This document shows positions 1 through 11,208 of a stretch of DNA of 64,000 nt, one piece after another. A model generated the notes under the pieces. The model saw nothing but the letters and a program-made list of their open reading frames with translations, searched no databases and was not told where the DNA came from. Positions within the stretch are counted from its first letter, which is position 1, and every line of letters starts with the position of its first letter. A program made the translations under genes and the position numbers. Source of the stretch: Nageia nagi (Eukaryota > Pinophyta); NCBI GenBank assembly GCA_050084985.1, contig JBITNC010000001.1, positions 85,870,001 to 85,934,000 of the forward strand, read 5' to 3'.

Positions 1-838
1 TATTCATTTATTTAAAAATTATAATTAACATTAGTCATGTTATTTATGATTTTGATCTTAGCTTATTAATGCCTAAAATTTAATTAACCTTAGTCATGTT
101 AATTATATTTGATCATTTATTTTGTATTGTCAAAATATTTTAATGTTCTATTAATATTAGTCATACTAATATGACTAATTTATTTATTATCTATTTTGTA
201 AGAAAATAGCTAGATAGATTGCACACCTCACCTTGCCATGTCATTGATGAATCATCTAGCAGGAAAATAGGAAAATCTAAAACTCAAGTCATTGATTGAT
301 GACTCATTAGTTATACTCCAAATATGCTTAGTAGACAAAAGATAAGTAAAGTGAATGGATCTATATCTAATTTTTCTCCAATCAAATCTAGTTCAAATTC
401 AATCAAAGATCAATCAAGCAACAACTATTTTTTAGTTTGAAATTTGTATGGATTTTGGATTAGTGATTCAGGATGTCTCAAAAATCTATGTAAGCAATCT
501 TCCATCTCCATTTAGAGGCTAGAAATTAGTGCAATCATTAGGCTTCAAATTTGTTTATTCTCAAGTCTTGGAAGTGATAAATTTTGAAGCTATTACATTT
601 AGCAATCTCTCATAAGCATTTGGAGAAATGATTGGCAAGCATTGGTCTTGGGGCAAAGTTGGAAATTAGTCATTTCAAAATTTGTTCCTCTCACCAAATC
701 AAATACATACCCATCTTATCACTCAACTTTATTTTTGTATTTTGTTTATGTAGTAGCCATATATCATCTCATGATACATAGTGATTTCAAACTTTTATCT
801 TGAATGTTTGCAAGTTTTGAAACACCCAGGGTCCTTGC
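1..838. other. AT-rich intergenic DNA, nothing identified
   Basis: I see no coding frame, LTR end or RNA gene here. The first 180 bases hold three loose copies of a motif around ATTAGTCATGTTA, which may be a degraded short repeat. Confidence 0.5.
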
Positions 839-957
839 ATTTTAATAGCGAAATACCCCTATGTTTTGGAAATTCCCTCATGTTTCTCAAATGCCACCAT
901 ATTTCTAAAATGCCCTTGCATTTCTAAAATGCCCTTGCATTTCTAAAATGCCTTGGG
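839..957. repeat. 19-bp minisatellite
   Basis: Three near-perfect 19-bp copies of ATTTCTAAAATGCCCTTGC start at 901, 920 and 939, the last ending in a variant. They are preceded by about three more diverged units from about 839. No element could be assigned to it. Confidence 0.8.
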
Positions 958-2164
958 TCACCACTTTTTGTCAGTAAAGAACTATTTGGTATCATTTCAA
1001 GATCTAGTTAGCTGCATTAGATACTATCATCAATAAAATGATTTCATCAGGTAATCTTTGGTGTTTCTTAACATCACCTTGAGCTAGTTACATTGTGATC
1101 ATTTTATATTTTGATTAAAAATGATGGCTTGAATAAGCCTTATTAATGGTTTTTAATCAAGTTTATTTTATAGTTTATGCTTATAGGGTCTTGTATAGCT
1201 TGCACATACTAGTTAGATGTTCAGATTTAGGTGATCCTAAAAGGGATCACATTTATTTGAAACAAAATTACATATGGAAACTAGGCTATCTTCATTGATA
1301 CCTAAGTTAATAATTACTTAAATTTATTTAAAATTTACTAAACATCAATGGGTAATGGCTCTATTTCATACCCTAATGTGTTTTATGATGATAACAATCT
1401 ATCATGAGCTAGGGTAATCCCTAATTGGTACATCATAATGTATGATATATTTAATTATATATGCATACCCATACAATTATCAAAGATATTTTACATCATA
1501 TCCTTCTCAATATTTAACTTATAAAGTATTCAATACATCTTTTTCCTCTTGATGTAGCTTCTTACCATCTTTACCTTCCATGTTCCTCCCAAGAATCCAA
1601 GACTTGTCAGATATGGGTACTAAGAAAGGTTTTTGGAGAATTGAGGATTAGGATTGCTCTTTTGTTTTTTTAATGGACATGCATCCTACCCCAAAATGAA
1701 TCATAATTCATTCCTTCACATATAATTTATTGATAATTCAATAATTAATACCCTATTCTTGGACCTCATGAAGTTTTATGTTCTTTCTATAACTACCTCC
1801 CTTCCTGGGTCATAGGGTAAAATTTCACAACTTAGTCATATTATCAATTAAATTAACATTCATTAAATTCATCTCAAAATGGTCTTAAAAATAAAAAAAA
1901 CATTCTATGGTCTATTGTAGTTTAACTATTAATCAATTAGACATTCCAACATGCTTTTTCCCTCAAAATAATATTGTTATTCAATAAAACATTTTCATGT
2001 TTTTCTTATAATACTATCATATAAACTTCATTTTTTAGAAACCCCATTATAATTGATTATAGTATCTATTTTGGATTAAACTCAAAGGTAAATCCTTAAA
2101 TATTATTATAAAATCCTCATTTAATTAAACTTTTAATTTCACTTATTATAATCTTTTAATTGAG
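958..2164. other. AT-rich intergenic DNA, nothing identified
   Basis: I found no frame resembling a known protein and no paired LTR ends. It may be old transposon or UTR sequence decayed beyond recognition. Confidence 0.4.
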
Positions 2165-3235
2165 TGGGATATGTACAAAACCATCATAATGGAAGGACCT
2201 TCAAATTATTTTTCAAAATACCTCATCAAAATGTAGTCTCATGTTTTGCAATCTTTGAATGATATGAACACAAAAAAATACATTGGAAGGACTTACAAAT
2301 TATTTGATAAAATACCTCATCAAAATGCAAGATATGCATAAAATTATTATGTAGGAGGGTTATTTGAATTATTTTATAAAATATCTCATTGACATGTAGG
2401 ATATACTTAAAATCTTTATGTTGGAAGGATTTGTGAATTGTTTGAAAAAATGCCTCATCAAAATATAATAAAATGATCTGGACATGCACAAATGGTTATG
2501 TTGGAAGGTCCTGCAAATGATTTTTAAAAATTCCTCATTAAAATATCACCTCATGTACTACAATGGTCGTATATATGCACAAATGGATATATTGGAAGGG
2601 CCTTGAATGGTTTCATAAAATCCTTCAATGAAATGTAGTATCAAGGATTGTAATCATGCACCAAAGGATATGTTAAAGATTCCATGACTTGTTTGATAGA
2701 ATGCTTCATCAAAATGTTGTCTCATGGTTCACAATGCACAAATGGACATGTTGGAAGTGTCTATGAGTGGTTTGATAAAATGATTAACTAAAATGCAACA
2801 TCATAGGTCATAATAATTGTATATATGTACAAAAGTATATGTTTGAAGAGTTGACAAATGTTTCGATAGAATTCTTCATTAAAATGCAATCTCATGGACT
2901 ATAATGATCATAGATATGCACAAAAGGATAAGTTGGAAAGGCATATGAATGTTTGATAAATACCTCTTATAAAAATAGTCTCATGGACCATGAAGATCAT
3001 AAAATACACATAAAAAAATTATGTGGTAAGGGTGTGCAATATTTTTTTATCAAATACCTCTTCAAATTGCATTCATAGTGATCATAGGATATGCATAATG
3101 GTTCTGTAAAGGGTTTGATAGAAGCTGCTTTCAAATGTAATCTCATGATCTGTATAAATAATAAGATATGCATAAATTAGTTATGTTAGATAGGCCTATA
3201 AAATATTTAACAATTTTCTCTTCAAAATGAAGATC
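2165..3235. repeat. Degenerate tandem array, about 13 units of 68-95 bp
   Basis: A unit built from a TTGGAAGG-like block, a block like TTTGATAAAATRCCTCATC, AAAATGYARTCTCATG and a block like ATATGCACAAATGGATATG recurs along about 1 kb. TTGGAAGG-like anchors fall near 2189, 2283, 2351, 2421, 2501, 2592, 2671, 2751, 2842, 2932, 3022, 3104 and 3183, so spacing is 68-95 bp. Units differ by many substitutions and small indels, which indicates age. An 87-codon minus-strand open frame at 2226-2489 only reads through these units and is not a gene. Confidence 0.85.
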
Positions 3236-4895
3236 CAAAATAAGGGAGAGCCAGTGATCAGGGAGAAAATAATATTAAGCTCTAAACAATAATAGTATTT
3301 TGCCATGGAACATATTTCAAAGAAAACTTCCCTTATACTTTATCCTTTTCAAATAGCCTTAAGTGAAATTAAACAAAATGCAAGGTGGGAACCAATACAT
3401 GGCCCAATGTAATTTATTTATTTTTCTTTCAAGTACTGTATCCAAAAGAATTGGTTCACATGAACTCACAAGACCATAGATTTTCTCTAATTTAATTTGT
3501 CTCATCTTTTGTTTAAATACTTGAATACATGTATAGATAAGGTGTACAAATATTCACATGCAAAGGTATTAAATAATTATAAATATTATACTTTCTCATG
3601 GTACAATTAATGTAATATCATTAATAATAAATAACCCCATTAATATTATCACAAACTCTTAAACAAGCATTTCCTCCTTCAAATATACTATAAAATTATC
3701 AAATGAAATTCAAAACTTGGTTAAGCATTTTAGCACTAATATCTAAAATGTTAGGAAAAGCACCCCGACTTAAGCAGAGGAAGATTCTTTCCTTCACATC
3801 TAACTAGACCAAGATTAGGAAGAAAGGAGAAATGTCACATAATGATCATTCTCCTAGGTATTTATAACCAAAATTTTGTATAGTCCATCCAAAAGTATAA
3901 CCATTTGTCCACTTCACATATTTTTGTTTTCATGAGGGTAGGAGTTTCATTATTTTGTGGTAGGATTTTGATAAATTTGTTTGCAAGTCCTATATCCTAC
4001 AAAATAATTTGCACACCTCACATTAGCTACAAAATGTATGGAAAAGATCCATCATTAATTTTACACACATAAAATAAAATACCAAAATGTATGGATATGA
4101 TTCCTCTATTATTTTTACAAAATAACAAAATAGCCTTTCAACTACCATAAAATACAAAAATAGTATTCACCATTAAATTTTATTTTCACCTAAATCCTAG
4201 GATTTTATTATTTGTAAAAACTAAAATGCTTTGGTAAAAATTCAAATTTAAATATTTCAAATATTCCTTGCAATGGTTAATTCATTTTTTTAAAAGTAAT
4301 TTAGGCAAGCACATCAATGGTTTGGCACACAAGTTTACCTACAGAGATCACCTATCCTACAAGGTAAAAACTTGTTAGTTTACACATGAGCATTATACAC
4401 ATCATAGGGATTGAATATCATGAACAATAATTATGATATGTAGTTATATGATTTACAAAGATCCTTATGGTCTATTAGCAAATCAATGCTAATCATTTCT
4501 CCACTCTTAACAATTTAATGAACTCATATTTGGTTCCTTAAGGTCTCCAACCTAACTCCCATGCTAAGTTAACCTGTAACCTATGTCATAAAATCTCAAA
4601 GCTAGCATCAAATTAACACAAATATTACATATAACCAATCATAATTAGACATCTCATAATATAAATAGTCTCAATCACATTCAAATTCTCAAAAGTATTC
4701 GAGTATTAATAATTTCAATTGGATGGGTTGTTATAATTATAAAGGAATGATTTTATTTTATGGAGAAGTTGAAAGTTTTTGGGTAGGAATATAAGTTGCT
4801 TTCCTTAATTCTACTTCTTTTAGTTTCAAAAAGGGAGCAATTCTATTAGTTTATTATTTCTCTATATTATCTAATAGGTCAAACATGAAATTTAA
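3236..4895. other. AT-rich DNA left of the E9 relic ORF, nothing identified
   Basis: If E9 were a complete minus-strand retroelement, its remaining internal region and left LTR should lie here or further left. I recognise no gag, protease or polymerase motif and no copy of the 5949-6643 LTR. Confidence 0.4.
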
Positions 4896-5903
4896 TTAAT
4901 GATCAACTATGTCTTTTTGAAAGGTATCTAAATCATGTGCCTCAATTAGAATATCAATTTTAAATGCATGCTCATCTTGGATCCAATTAGGTTTCTTTTC
5001 ATATGCTCTATTGATTAAATCATTAAATTGATTATACACACTTTTAGGTTTTCCAAATTCAATCATAATAACCTTACCATTATCATGATAGATATAGTTA
5101 TTGATCTTATCCAATTTTGGTTATTTAGTAGCATCTACCTAAGGTTCTAGAATATTATTTTCATGTAGTGGATTATCCTCCACTAGTACCATTTCTATAT
5201 CATTAGGAGGTTCTTCTTTGGTAATGTGAATGATGCATAAATAGTTTTTTATGGCATCATCATCTTTTATTTTATTAGTATACATCCTATGTTTTTATGA
5301 ACTTGCATTTTCATATTGAAACAAGGAATTTTATGATAATGGAATGCTAGGTTCTAACTCTAATAGCTCATATTTTATCAAAATATTCATAATAGCAATA
5401 ACATTATTAGTAACAAAATATTCCATTCTATTAGTATGAGCCATTAGTTATTTAATAGATCTAACATTTGCAAGAATAATATCAAGATCATCATTCTTAA
5501 ATTCATTTTCAAAATTATTTATATAGATTTCCTAATTTTCACTTTCAAAATCACAATCAATGAAGTTCATATTAAACTTATGAGGGATTTGGCCAATGAT
5601 GTTAATGCAATAGCTAGAGTTTATGGATTCAAATGCTTCTTCATTTATTACTATGTGATCATATGGATGAGTTTCACAAAATTCAAGAGGTATATCAACA
5701 TTAGTCCTAGTACTCCTAACTTCATCAAATGAATCATCCTTCTAGAAATTAAAGGATGCTCCTTAGCAAAAAACTTTCCTTGAAACATAGGTAGAACAAA
5801 CCCTAATTTTATCATTTTAGTAAGCAATACTCTAACAACATCAAATAAAAGGAAGAATGAGTAGCATAAATTGATTCATGACTCTCTTGAAGAATGACGC
5901 CAT
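4896..5903 (-). pseudogene. Relic ORF of unknown function next to the E9 primer site
   Basis: On the minus strand a single frame runs from an ATG at 5903 (MASFFKRVMNQF) to a stop at 4896, about 336 codons. It is broken by roughly ten in-frame stops, most of which would be Gln or Arg codons before one C-to-T change. The last 72 codons are open (start MDKINNYIYHDNGKV, end DTFQKDIVDH). The middle and C-terminal parts are rich in Asn, Asp, Glu and Ile and look hydrophilic. The frame starts 26 bases from the presumed primer binding site and 46 bases from the LTR, so it sits where gag would be. I do not recognise gag, zinc-knuckle, protease or polymerase motifs in it, and the family is unknown to me. 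Confidence 0.6.
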
Positions 5904-5928
5904 AGAAGGGAAACCTAGGTGTGTAGGA

Positions 5929-5946
5929 TTAATTAGGTTCACCAAA
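5929..5946 (-). other. Primer binding site of E9
   Basis: The minus strand reads TTTGGTGAACCTAATTAA two bases from the LTR edge. It closely resembles the equivalent site of E3 (TTTGGTGAACTTGATGTG), and the match supports the LTR boundary and the minus orientation. Confidence 0.6.
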
Positions 5947-5948
5947 TA

Positions 5949-6643
5949 TGTACATGATAGATTATGTAAATAATAAATAGAAATATAAGATAATTATACA
6001 AAGATGACACTTATTTAATATATAGATAAATAGATGAAAAGTGTGAACCTAATTATGTATAACAATCCTCAAGTATGGCAAGGGAATATATAAGACTATA
6101 TCGAATTAGAGATGGAATTCAAAGGAGATGAATCATGAAAAATAAATATCATTTCCTCTTATGTTTATAGTTCTGGATCACAATTATGCATGTCATCGAT
6201 AATGTGCTAGATCTAGGGTGTTGATGTCATGATACCAATAGAATTAGATTGCATGCAAAATATATCATGTAATAAAAATTCATAGCATAAAAGATCTTCC
6301 AATAGGTGGCATCAAGAGACACCAATATCATAAGCATGATGTATGGTACAACCACCTATTAGAGATATCTAATAGGGATATTAACCTCCAACTCCCATAT
6401 TTATAACCTACAAGGAAATAGAAAGGAGTGAAAGTTGATTCATGTCAATAATATCATTTTTTTTGTATTCAATATACTTTAAAATATGAACCATGATAAA
6501 TAATATTGCATTTAATATAACACATTATATTGCATTATAATATCAACTTTATATTAATAGATGTAATATTACTTTTAATACTTTTAGATAAATATAAAAT
6601 ATGATTTATTGAATAAATAATAAATCATTTTTAGTTGTCTACA
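5949..6643 (-). repeat. LTR of minus-strand element E9
   Basis: The plus strand starts TGTACATG and ends TCTACA, so the LTR has TG...CA ends. A minus-strand TATA-like box (TATAAATA) sits in the segment CATATTTATAACC. The right two thirds match the LTRs at 15441-16124 and 60235-60957, including the end block AATAATAAATCATTTTTAG. It is read as the 5' LTR because a primer-site-like sequence lies directly left. The right edge abuts an integrase frame on the other strand. Confidence 0.7.
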
Positions 6644-7443
6644 CATATAAGCTAAGCTAAATTTATATTTTGCCTATCATCCTAAAAAAGATGGAAAACT
6701 TGAAAGACTTAACCAACTCTTGGAAGATATGCATTAAATGTATTGCATGGATTATTCTTCAAATTGGAAGGATTATCTTTACTTCATAGAATTTGCATAT
6801 AATAATGGTAATCCTTATTCTATAAGTATGGTACTATTTAAATCCCTTTATGGAAGAAATGTAAAATCCTAGTATCTTGGGATAATCTTGAAGATAAGAC
6901 TATTATCAGACTTGAACTATTTCTTGAAATGTAGTCTCAATTGAGTGAGATCAAAAAAAGACTAAAGGAGTTTGTTGATCATTGAAAAGGTTATGTTGAC
7001 ATGAAAAGAACTCCTAGAAAATTCAATATTGGTGATATGGTCTTCTTATAATTTAGGCCAAGAAAGAGTTCCATTCATACATCTAAGCTTGCTATCATAT
7101 TTGTAGGACCATTTAAAAGCATAGACAAGATCAATCCTATTATGTACAAACTTGATCTACCATCTAGTTTATCAAAAATCGATAATATTTTTCATGTATC
7201 ATTACTCATACGGTACATTATTGATACCACTCATGTTTAGGATGTGAATGATTTGCAAATAACTTATTCCATGGCCATAGAGGTCAAACCAATTCACATT
7301 ATCTAAATCTAAATTAAAAGGCTTCAAAAGAGGAACATAGAGTAATGTAGAATACAATGGGATATGTGCTCTAATAAAAATTTCACTTGGAATGATTTAG
7401 AACTTGTAATAATGAGACTATATTTAGTCTTAGTGGAGAAGTA
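6644..7443 (+). pseudogene. Ty3/gypsy integrase C-terminal relic (E8)
   Basis: The plus strand encodes the end of a gypsy integrase. It begins just upstream of FAYHPKKDGKLERLNQ, which corresponds to the family motif S-x-A-Y-H-P-Q-T-D-G-Q-x-E-R-x-N. It continues with DYLYFIEFAYNNG and SLYGRN. Frames then shift and follow the usual order: the KRTPRKF/GDMVF block near 7000-7050, a GPF block near 7107, and the VFHVS-like block near 7190-7215. Several stops and shifts make it non-functional. It is cut at its 5' side by E9, within a codon or two of the family's GTKL position. The rest of E8 pol is not visible in the window. Confidence 0.8.
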
Positions 7444-7580
7444 TGTCACAACCCATAAGGCTATAATCCTAGACATATTATGACTTCTTAATCATTTATA
7501 TGTATGTTTGATATTGCAAATGGATTTGTTTCATGGTTAATCATTCATGGCATATATTATGAATTGTTATCTGATATGTA

Positions 7581-7630
<50 letters not shown>

Positions 7631-8185
7631 GATGATTTTATTGCATGTTGGTATTATTGATATTTGGTTATCTTACAAGGATACATTGGAAAGCATTCAT
7701 GATTAAGTAGTTTATATGAGGAAGACTTAGGGAGAAAATCATTACCTCTATCTAGTTCAAAATCCTCAACCTTTAATGATGGTGGATTTAATAATAATTG
7801 AATGACATGGAAGGTTTTTTAGGAGTTGAGTACATCTCATCATTAAGAATTGTGGCCTCTAGAGTTTGGAAAATCATAGATAGGAATACCATAAATCCTC
7901 ATCATATTATTTTCTTGTTAAATGCTCTACAACCTCATTTAGGAAGGAGTTTGACCCTATTGGAACTAAGTATGGTACCCCTCATCATTCACTTATCTTT
8001 TCATGACCTCCTAGATTGGTGAATAATGTTATAAATAGAGAACTACATCTAAGGTTTAAGGATATGCTGAAAGGAGTAAAGTTTTTGAGGTTTTCTGGTA
8101 CATAGGGTGTTCAAATTTATGTCACTATCAAGTTATTATTCTCTCTAAAAGAAATGGTGTAAACTAAGCTAGTTATTTTATAACA
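7444..8185 (+). repeat. Candidate 3' LTR of E8
   Basis: Directly after the integrase relic a purine-rich stretch (GTGGAGAAG) is followed by TGTCACAACCC, a start seen in several plant gypsy LTRs. A TATA-like box TATAAATAGAG lies at 8030. A TAACA at 8181-8185 is the proposed end. No second LTR copy is available to confirm the borders, so the right end is a guess. The segment contains an (AT)n tract. A 74-codon frame at 7798-8022 inside it is not supported as a gene. Confidence 0.4.
7584..7628. repeat. (AT)n microsatellite
   Basis: About 45 bp of alternating A and T, uninterrupted. Confidence 0.95.
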
Positions 8186-8601
8186 TTGGATACATAATTT
8201 CCTTTTTCTATTATTTATCAATTTTGAATAAATTCAACATTATGACATTCTTCAAAATAAGGAAACTAGATCATAGCAATTTCTTCTACACTATCTACTT
8301 GAGTAGTATGTAAAAGTTTTATTTCTATTAAATTATCTATATACTAATACAAATAAGATATGAAGGCCCTTGGATCATTATACAGTTTGGGTATAGGTGA
8401 TTTATAACAAAACTAGGATGACTATGAACCTTAGTACAAAATTATTGAATTTGTAAGTTTTATTCCTAGTTTAGAAAGGGGTTGAGTAAAACTATGAACC
8501 ATGTTAATATTTCCTTCCACTTTATATAGTATAAAAAAAATGGGTTTATAACCATATTCCTATAAGATGAAAAATATATGAAAAAATTATTATCATGTTT
8601 A
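8186..8601. other. AT-rich DNA, nothing identified
   Basis: No coding or repeat signal beyond base composition. Confidence 0.4.
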
Positions 8602-8871
8602 GATTTATGCAAGGTTATAATATTGAATCATGAATGCAAGGATAGAATGTTGTACCATGAATTCAAGGTCATAATATCACATCGTGAATGCAAGGTTAAA
8701 ATTTCTTGTTATGAATGCAAGGCTAGAATATTACACCATGAATGCAAGGTTGGAATGTTATGCCATGAATTTAGTGCCAAAATATCACACTATGAATGTA
8801 AGGTTTGAATACCTCATCATGAATGCAAGGTGGAAATATCATGTTGTGAATGTAAGGCTAGAAAGTTATGC
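8602..8871. repeat. 27-bp tandem array, ten units
   Basis: Ten head-to-tail 27-bp units start at 8602, 8629, 8656, 8683, 8710, 8737, 8764, 8791, 8818 and 8845. The core is CATGAATGCAAGGTTAGAAT. Spacing is exact although units carry several substitutions each. Because 27 is a multiple of three, two overlapping open frames (8578-8808 and 8684-8917) read through it as a nine-residue repeat. These are by-products of the array rather than genes. Confidence 0.95.
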
Positions 8872-8872
8872 T

Positions 8873-9390
8873 TTGATAAATCCTTTATTAGGCCACAAGA
8901 TTAGTGATGTTAGCTAAGAGTTATTCATGCTCTAGTTTCAAGGTTAGTGATATCATATAGGAGTTAGACACACTTCAATAAACCCTTTACTAGTCTACAA
9001 GGTTTGTGATATCTGTAAGGAGTTATTCATTCTCTAGTAAACTCTTTATCAAGTCATAAAGTTGGTAATGTCAATCAAGTGTTAATCATACTATAGTAAA
9101 CCCTCTTCTAGGCTATAAGGTTGATGATGTCAACACTAAGTGTGTTATGTATCGATAAACCCAACATTGTACCATGAAGCTATTGATATTAGTAGTAACT
9201 ATTTCATACTTTAATAACCCAATACCATGCTATGAAGCTGGTGATGTTAGTAAAAACTATGCCATGCTCAAGAAACCCAACATTTTTCTATGATGATGAT
9301 GATGTCAACAATGAGATTCCTAGACTATAGCAATGCATTTTCTTTACCATGATAATACATGATGTTACTGGTAAGGTGCTAGGTCATAGC
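8873..9390. repeat. 58-59-bp tandem array, about nine units
   Basis: A second array abuts the 27-bp array. Units begin TAAACCC and contain a CTACAAGGTT-like block and a GTGATGTCA-like block. Well-defined unit starts are 8979, 9038, 9097, 9156, 9214 and about 9272. Units before 8979 and after 9330 are more diverged. Confidence 0.85.
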
Positions 9391-10008
9391 AAGAAGCACA
9401 AAGTACCTTATAACCAACAAAAATTCTTAAAGCTTATTTGGTAACTTATAGAAAAGCTTCAAAATACTAAATAATTATAGATTCAAAACTTATTATAAAA
9501 ATATATGACCTAATTTATGGTTTAATAAGCTTATGCTCATACTTGTATTCATAAGTAAAGACTTGTTGAATATTTTCTTATAAATATTGTTTAGTATCAA
9601 TCATAAAATTTGCAAGGATCATGCATATTAAATTCATGTTTCTTTTGAATGGATATGTATGAAATAAAATGCATAGGATGTGGGTTGGATGCCTTAATGC
9701 ATGGGTCAATGCACTTATAGGCATGATTTTCATTGTATTATGGTTGATATATGTAAGTGATTTGTTTGTATGCTTAAGCTCAAGGGGGAATAGAGGAGAA
9801 ACAAATGATCTTGATACTGTATTCTATGCTTGGGAGGAATTTGGGTTTCCCTAGAGAGATTTTATCAACCATAAATTTAGTTTAATGAGTTTATTCCTAT
9901 CTCTTTTCTTGTACAAGGTTGAATATATAAGTTTTATTTGATGCAATTTTTGTGTGTAGAATTTCTATGGACATGCATACTTCAAGAATAATGTATCCAT
10001 CCAATGGA
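9391..10008. other. Left flank of the copia insertion
   Basis: No supported gene. An open frame of 61 codons at 9669-9854 starts MHRMWVGCLNAW and resembles nothing I know. Confidence 0.4.
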
Positions 10009-10013
10009 GGTTT

Positions 10014-10712
10014 TGTTAAAAATGTGGAGATTGCGACCAGCCGACCAGCCAGCTAGATAGAACCAGCCAACCAGCCAGATAGCCAGCCGGCCAACCGGCC
10101 AGATAGCCGACCAACCGGCTAGGCCTAGCTGATCTGAAGGAAACTAGCCTGTTATTGCTAACCAGTCTGCAGGGCACTAGCTAAGAAATAGAGAATAGTT
10201 ACTTTCTCATTTCTCATCAGTTTTCAGTTGCCTAGGTGTCATGATAGTTAGTTTTGTAGTTACAGAAGGGTTGGGGGTTACCTAACGACCTTCCTGATCC
10301 AACTTAGGTTTAAGTTGGGTTAGTTTGTACCTATAAATAAGCGTTTGAGTTGAGGCATGTATGATGTGGTGTGATAGTGTGTGAGTGACTATAATTTGAC
10401 AGCACTTGTGAGGTTGATTGTAATTATTGAGAGAGAGATTGTAGTGAGGCTTTGTTGTAACTCCAAAGTGAAGGTTGTAGCAAGGTTATGCTGCTGGTGT
10501 ATTGCTTGGAGGACTTGAATGCAAAAGAGTTGAAAGCTTCTCCGTGGATGTAGCCTACACTGGGTGAACCACGTTATCTCTTGTGTCTCTCTTGTGTGAT
10601 TGATGTTTATGGATGTTTATTTTCAATAGTATGCTTAATGTTGTTTCTTCTTTGCCAAAGACAATCTAAATTGTGAATACTCTTGGTTATATGAACTCTT
10701 TAAATCCTAACA
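10014..10712 (+). repeat. 5' LTR of the copia element
   Basis: It starts TGTTAAAAATG and ends AATCCTAACA. A TATA box (TATAAATA) lies at 10332-10339. The first 130 bases are a GC-rich run of CCAGC/CCAACCGG-type short repeats, in strong contrast to the AT-rich surroundings. Confidence 0.97.
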
Positions 10713-10714
10713 AT

Positions 10715-10726
10715 TGGTATCAGAGC
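10715..10726 (+). other. Primer binding site, initiator tRNA-Met type
   Basis: TGGTATCAGAGC, two bases after the LTR, is the standard plant copia site complementary to the 3' end of initiator tRNA-Met. Confidence 0.95.
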
Positions 10727-10791
10727 GTGTTGTTATGTTGGGATTTTGTTGGTGAATCTTGTGTGTAGATTGGAAACAAAGGAAGAGCACT

Positions 10792-11208
10792 ATGGCTAAA
10801 GAAGGGAGGCTGAAGGTGGAAAGGTTTAATGGGCAAGGCTTTCAATTTTGGAAAATGCAAATGGAAGACTACCTCTACCAAAAGGATCTCTATCTACCTC
10901 TAGAAGAGAAGAGTAAGAAACTTACTTCTATGAGTGATGAAGAGTGGAATCTCTTGGATAGAAAGGCTTTGGGTGCTGTAAGACTTTGTTTAAGTTCTAG
11001 TGTAGCTTTCAATATTTCCAATGAAAAGACCACTAAAGGTGTAATGGATAAGCTTGCTAAATTGTATGAAAAACCATCTGCCTCTAACAAAGTATACTTA
11101 ATGAAAAAATTGTTTAACATGAAGATGAATGAAGGTAGTTCAGTTCAGGACCATGTTAATGAGTTCAATACAAATAAATCAATTGACTTCAGTAAGTTTA
11201 GAATTTGA
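10792..11208 (+). pseudogene. copia gag, N-terminal part
   Basis: The frame starts MAKEGRLKVERFNGQGFQFW, the usual copia gag opening in which an FNG or LNG motif precedes a conserved Trp. I prefer this ATG over an upstream in-frame start at 10759 because the family begins here. The central part matches the UBN2-type gag fold, with W-N-L-L-D-R-K-A-L-G and LYEKPSASNKVYLMKKLFN. Near residue 125, about position 11172, a frameshift moves the rest of gag to the frame opening at 11129. The protein would therefore end prematurely at 11208 with unrelated residues. Confidence 0.92.

Noticed and set aside
2226-2489. 87-codon minus-strand open frame
   Set aside because: It translates the ~80-bp tandem array and has no independent coding signal.
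8602-8871. Regular 27-bp direct repeats that could be taken for a CRISPR-like array
   Set aside because: Units abut without unique spacers, diverge in sequence and lie in a plant retrotransposon landscape. This is a minisatellite.
8578-8917. Two overlapping open frames with Cys-rich repeats resembling a zinc-finger protein
   Set aside because: They read through the 27-bp array, whose period is a multiple of three; the Cys pattern is a by-product.
9669-9854. 61-codon open frame
   Set aside because: No homology that I recognise, no motif, and short for this base composition.
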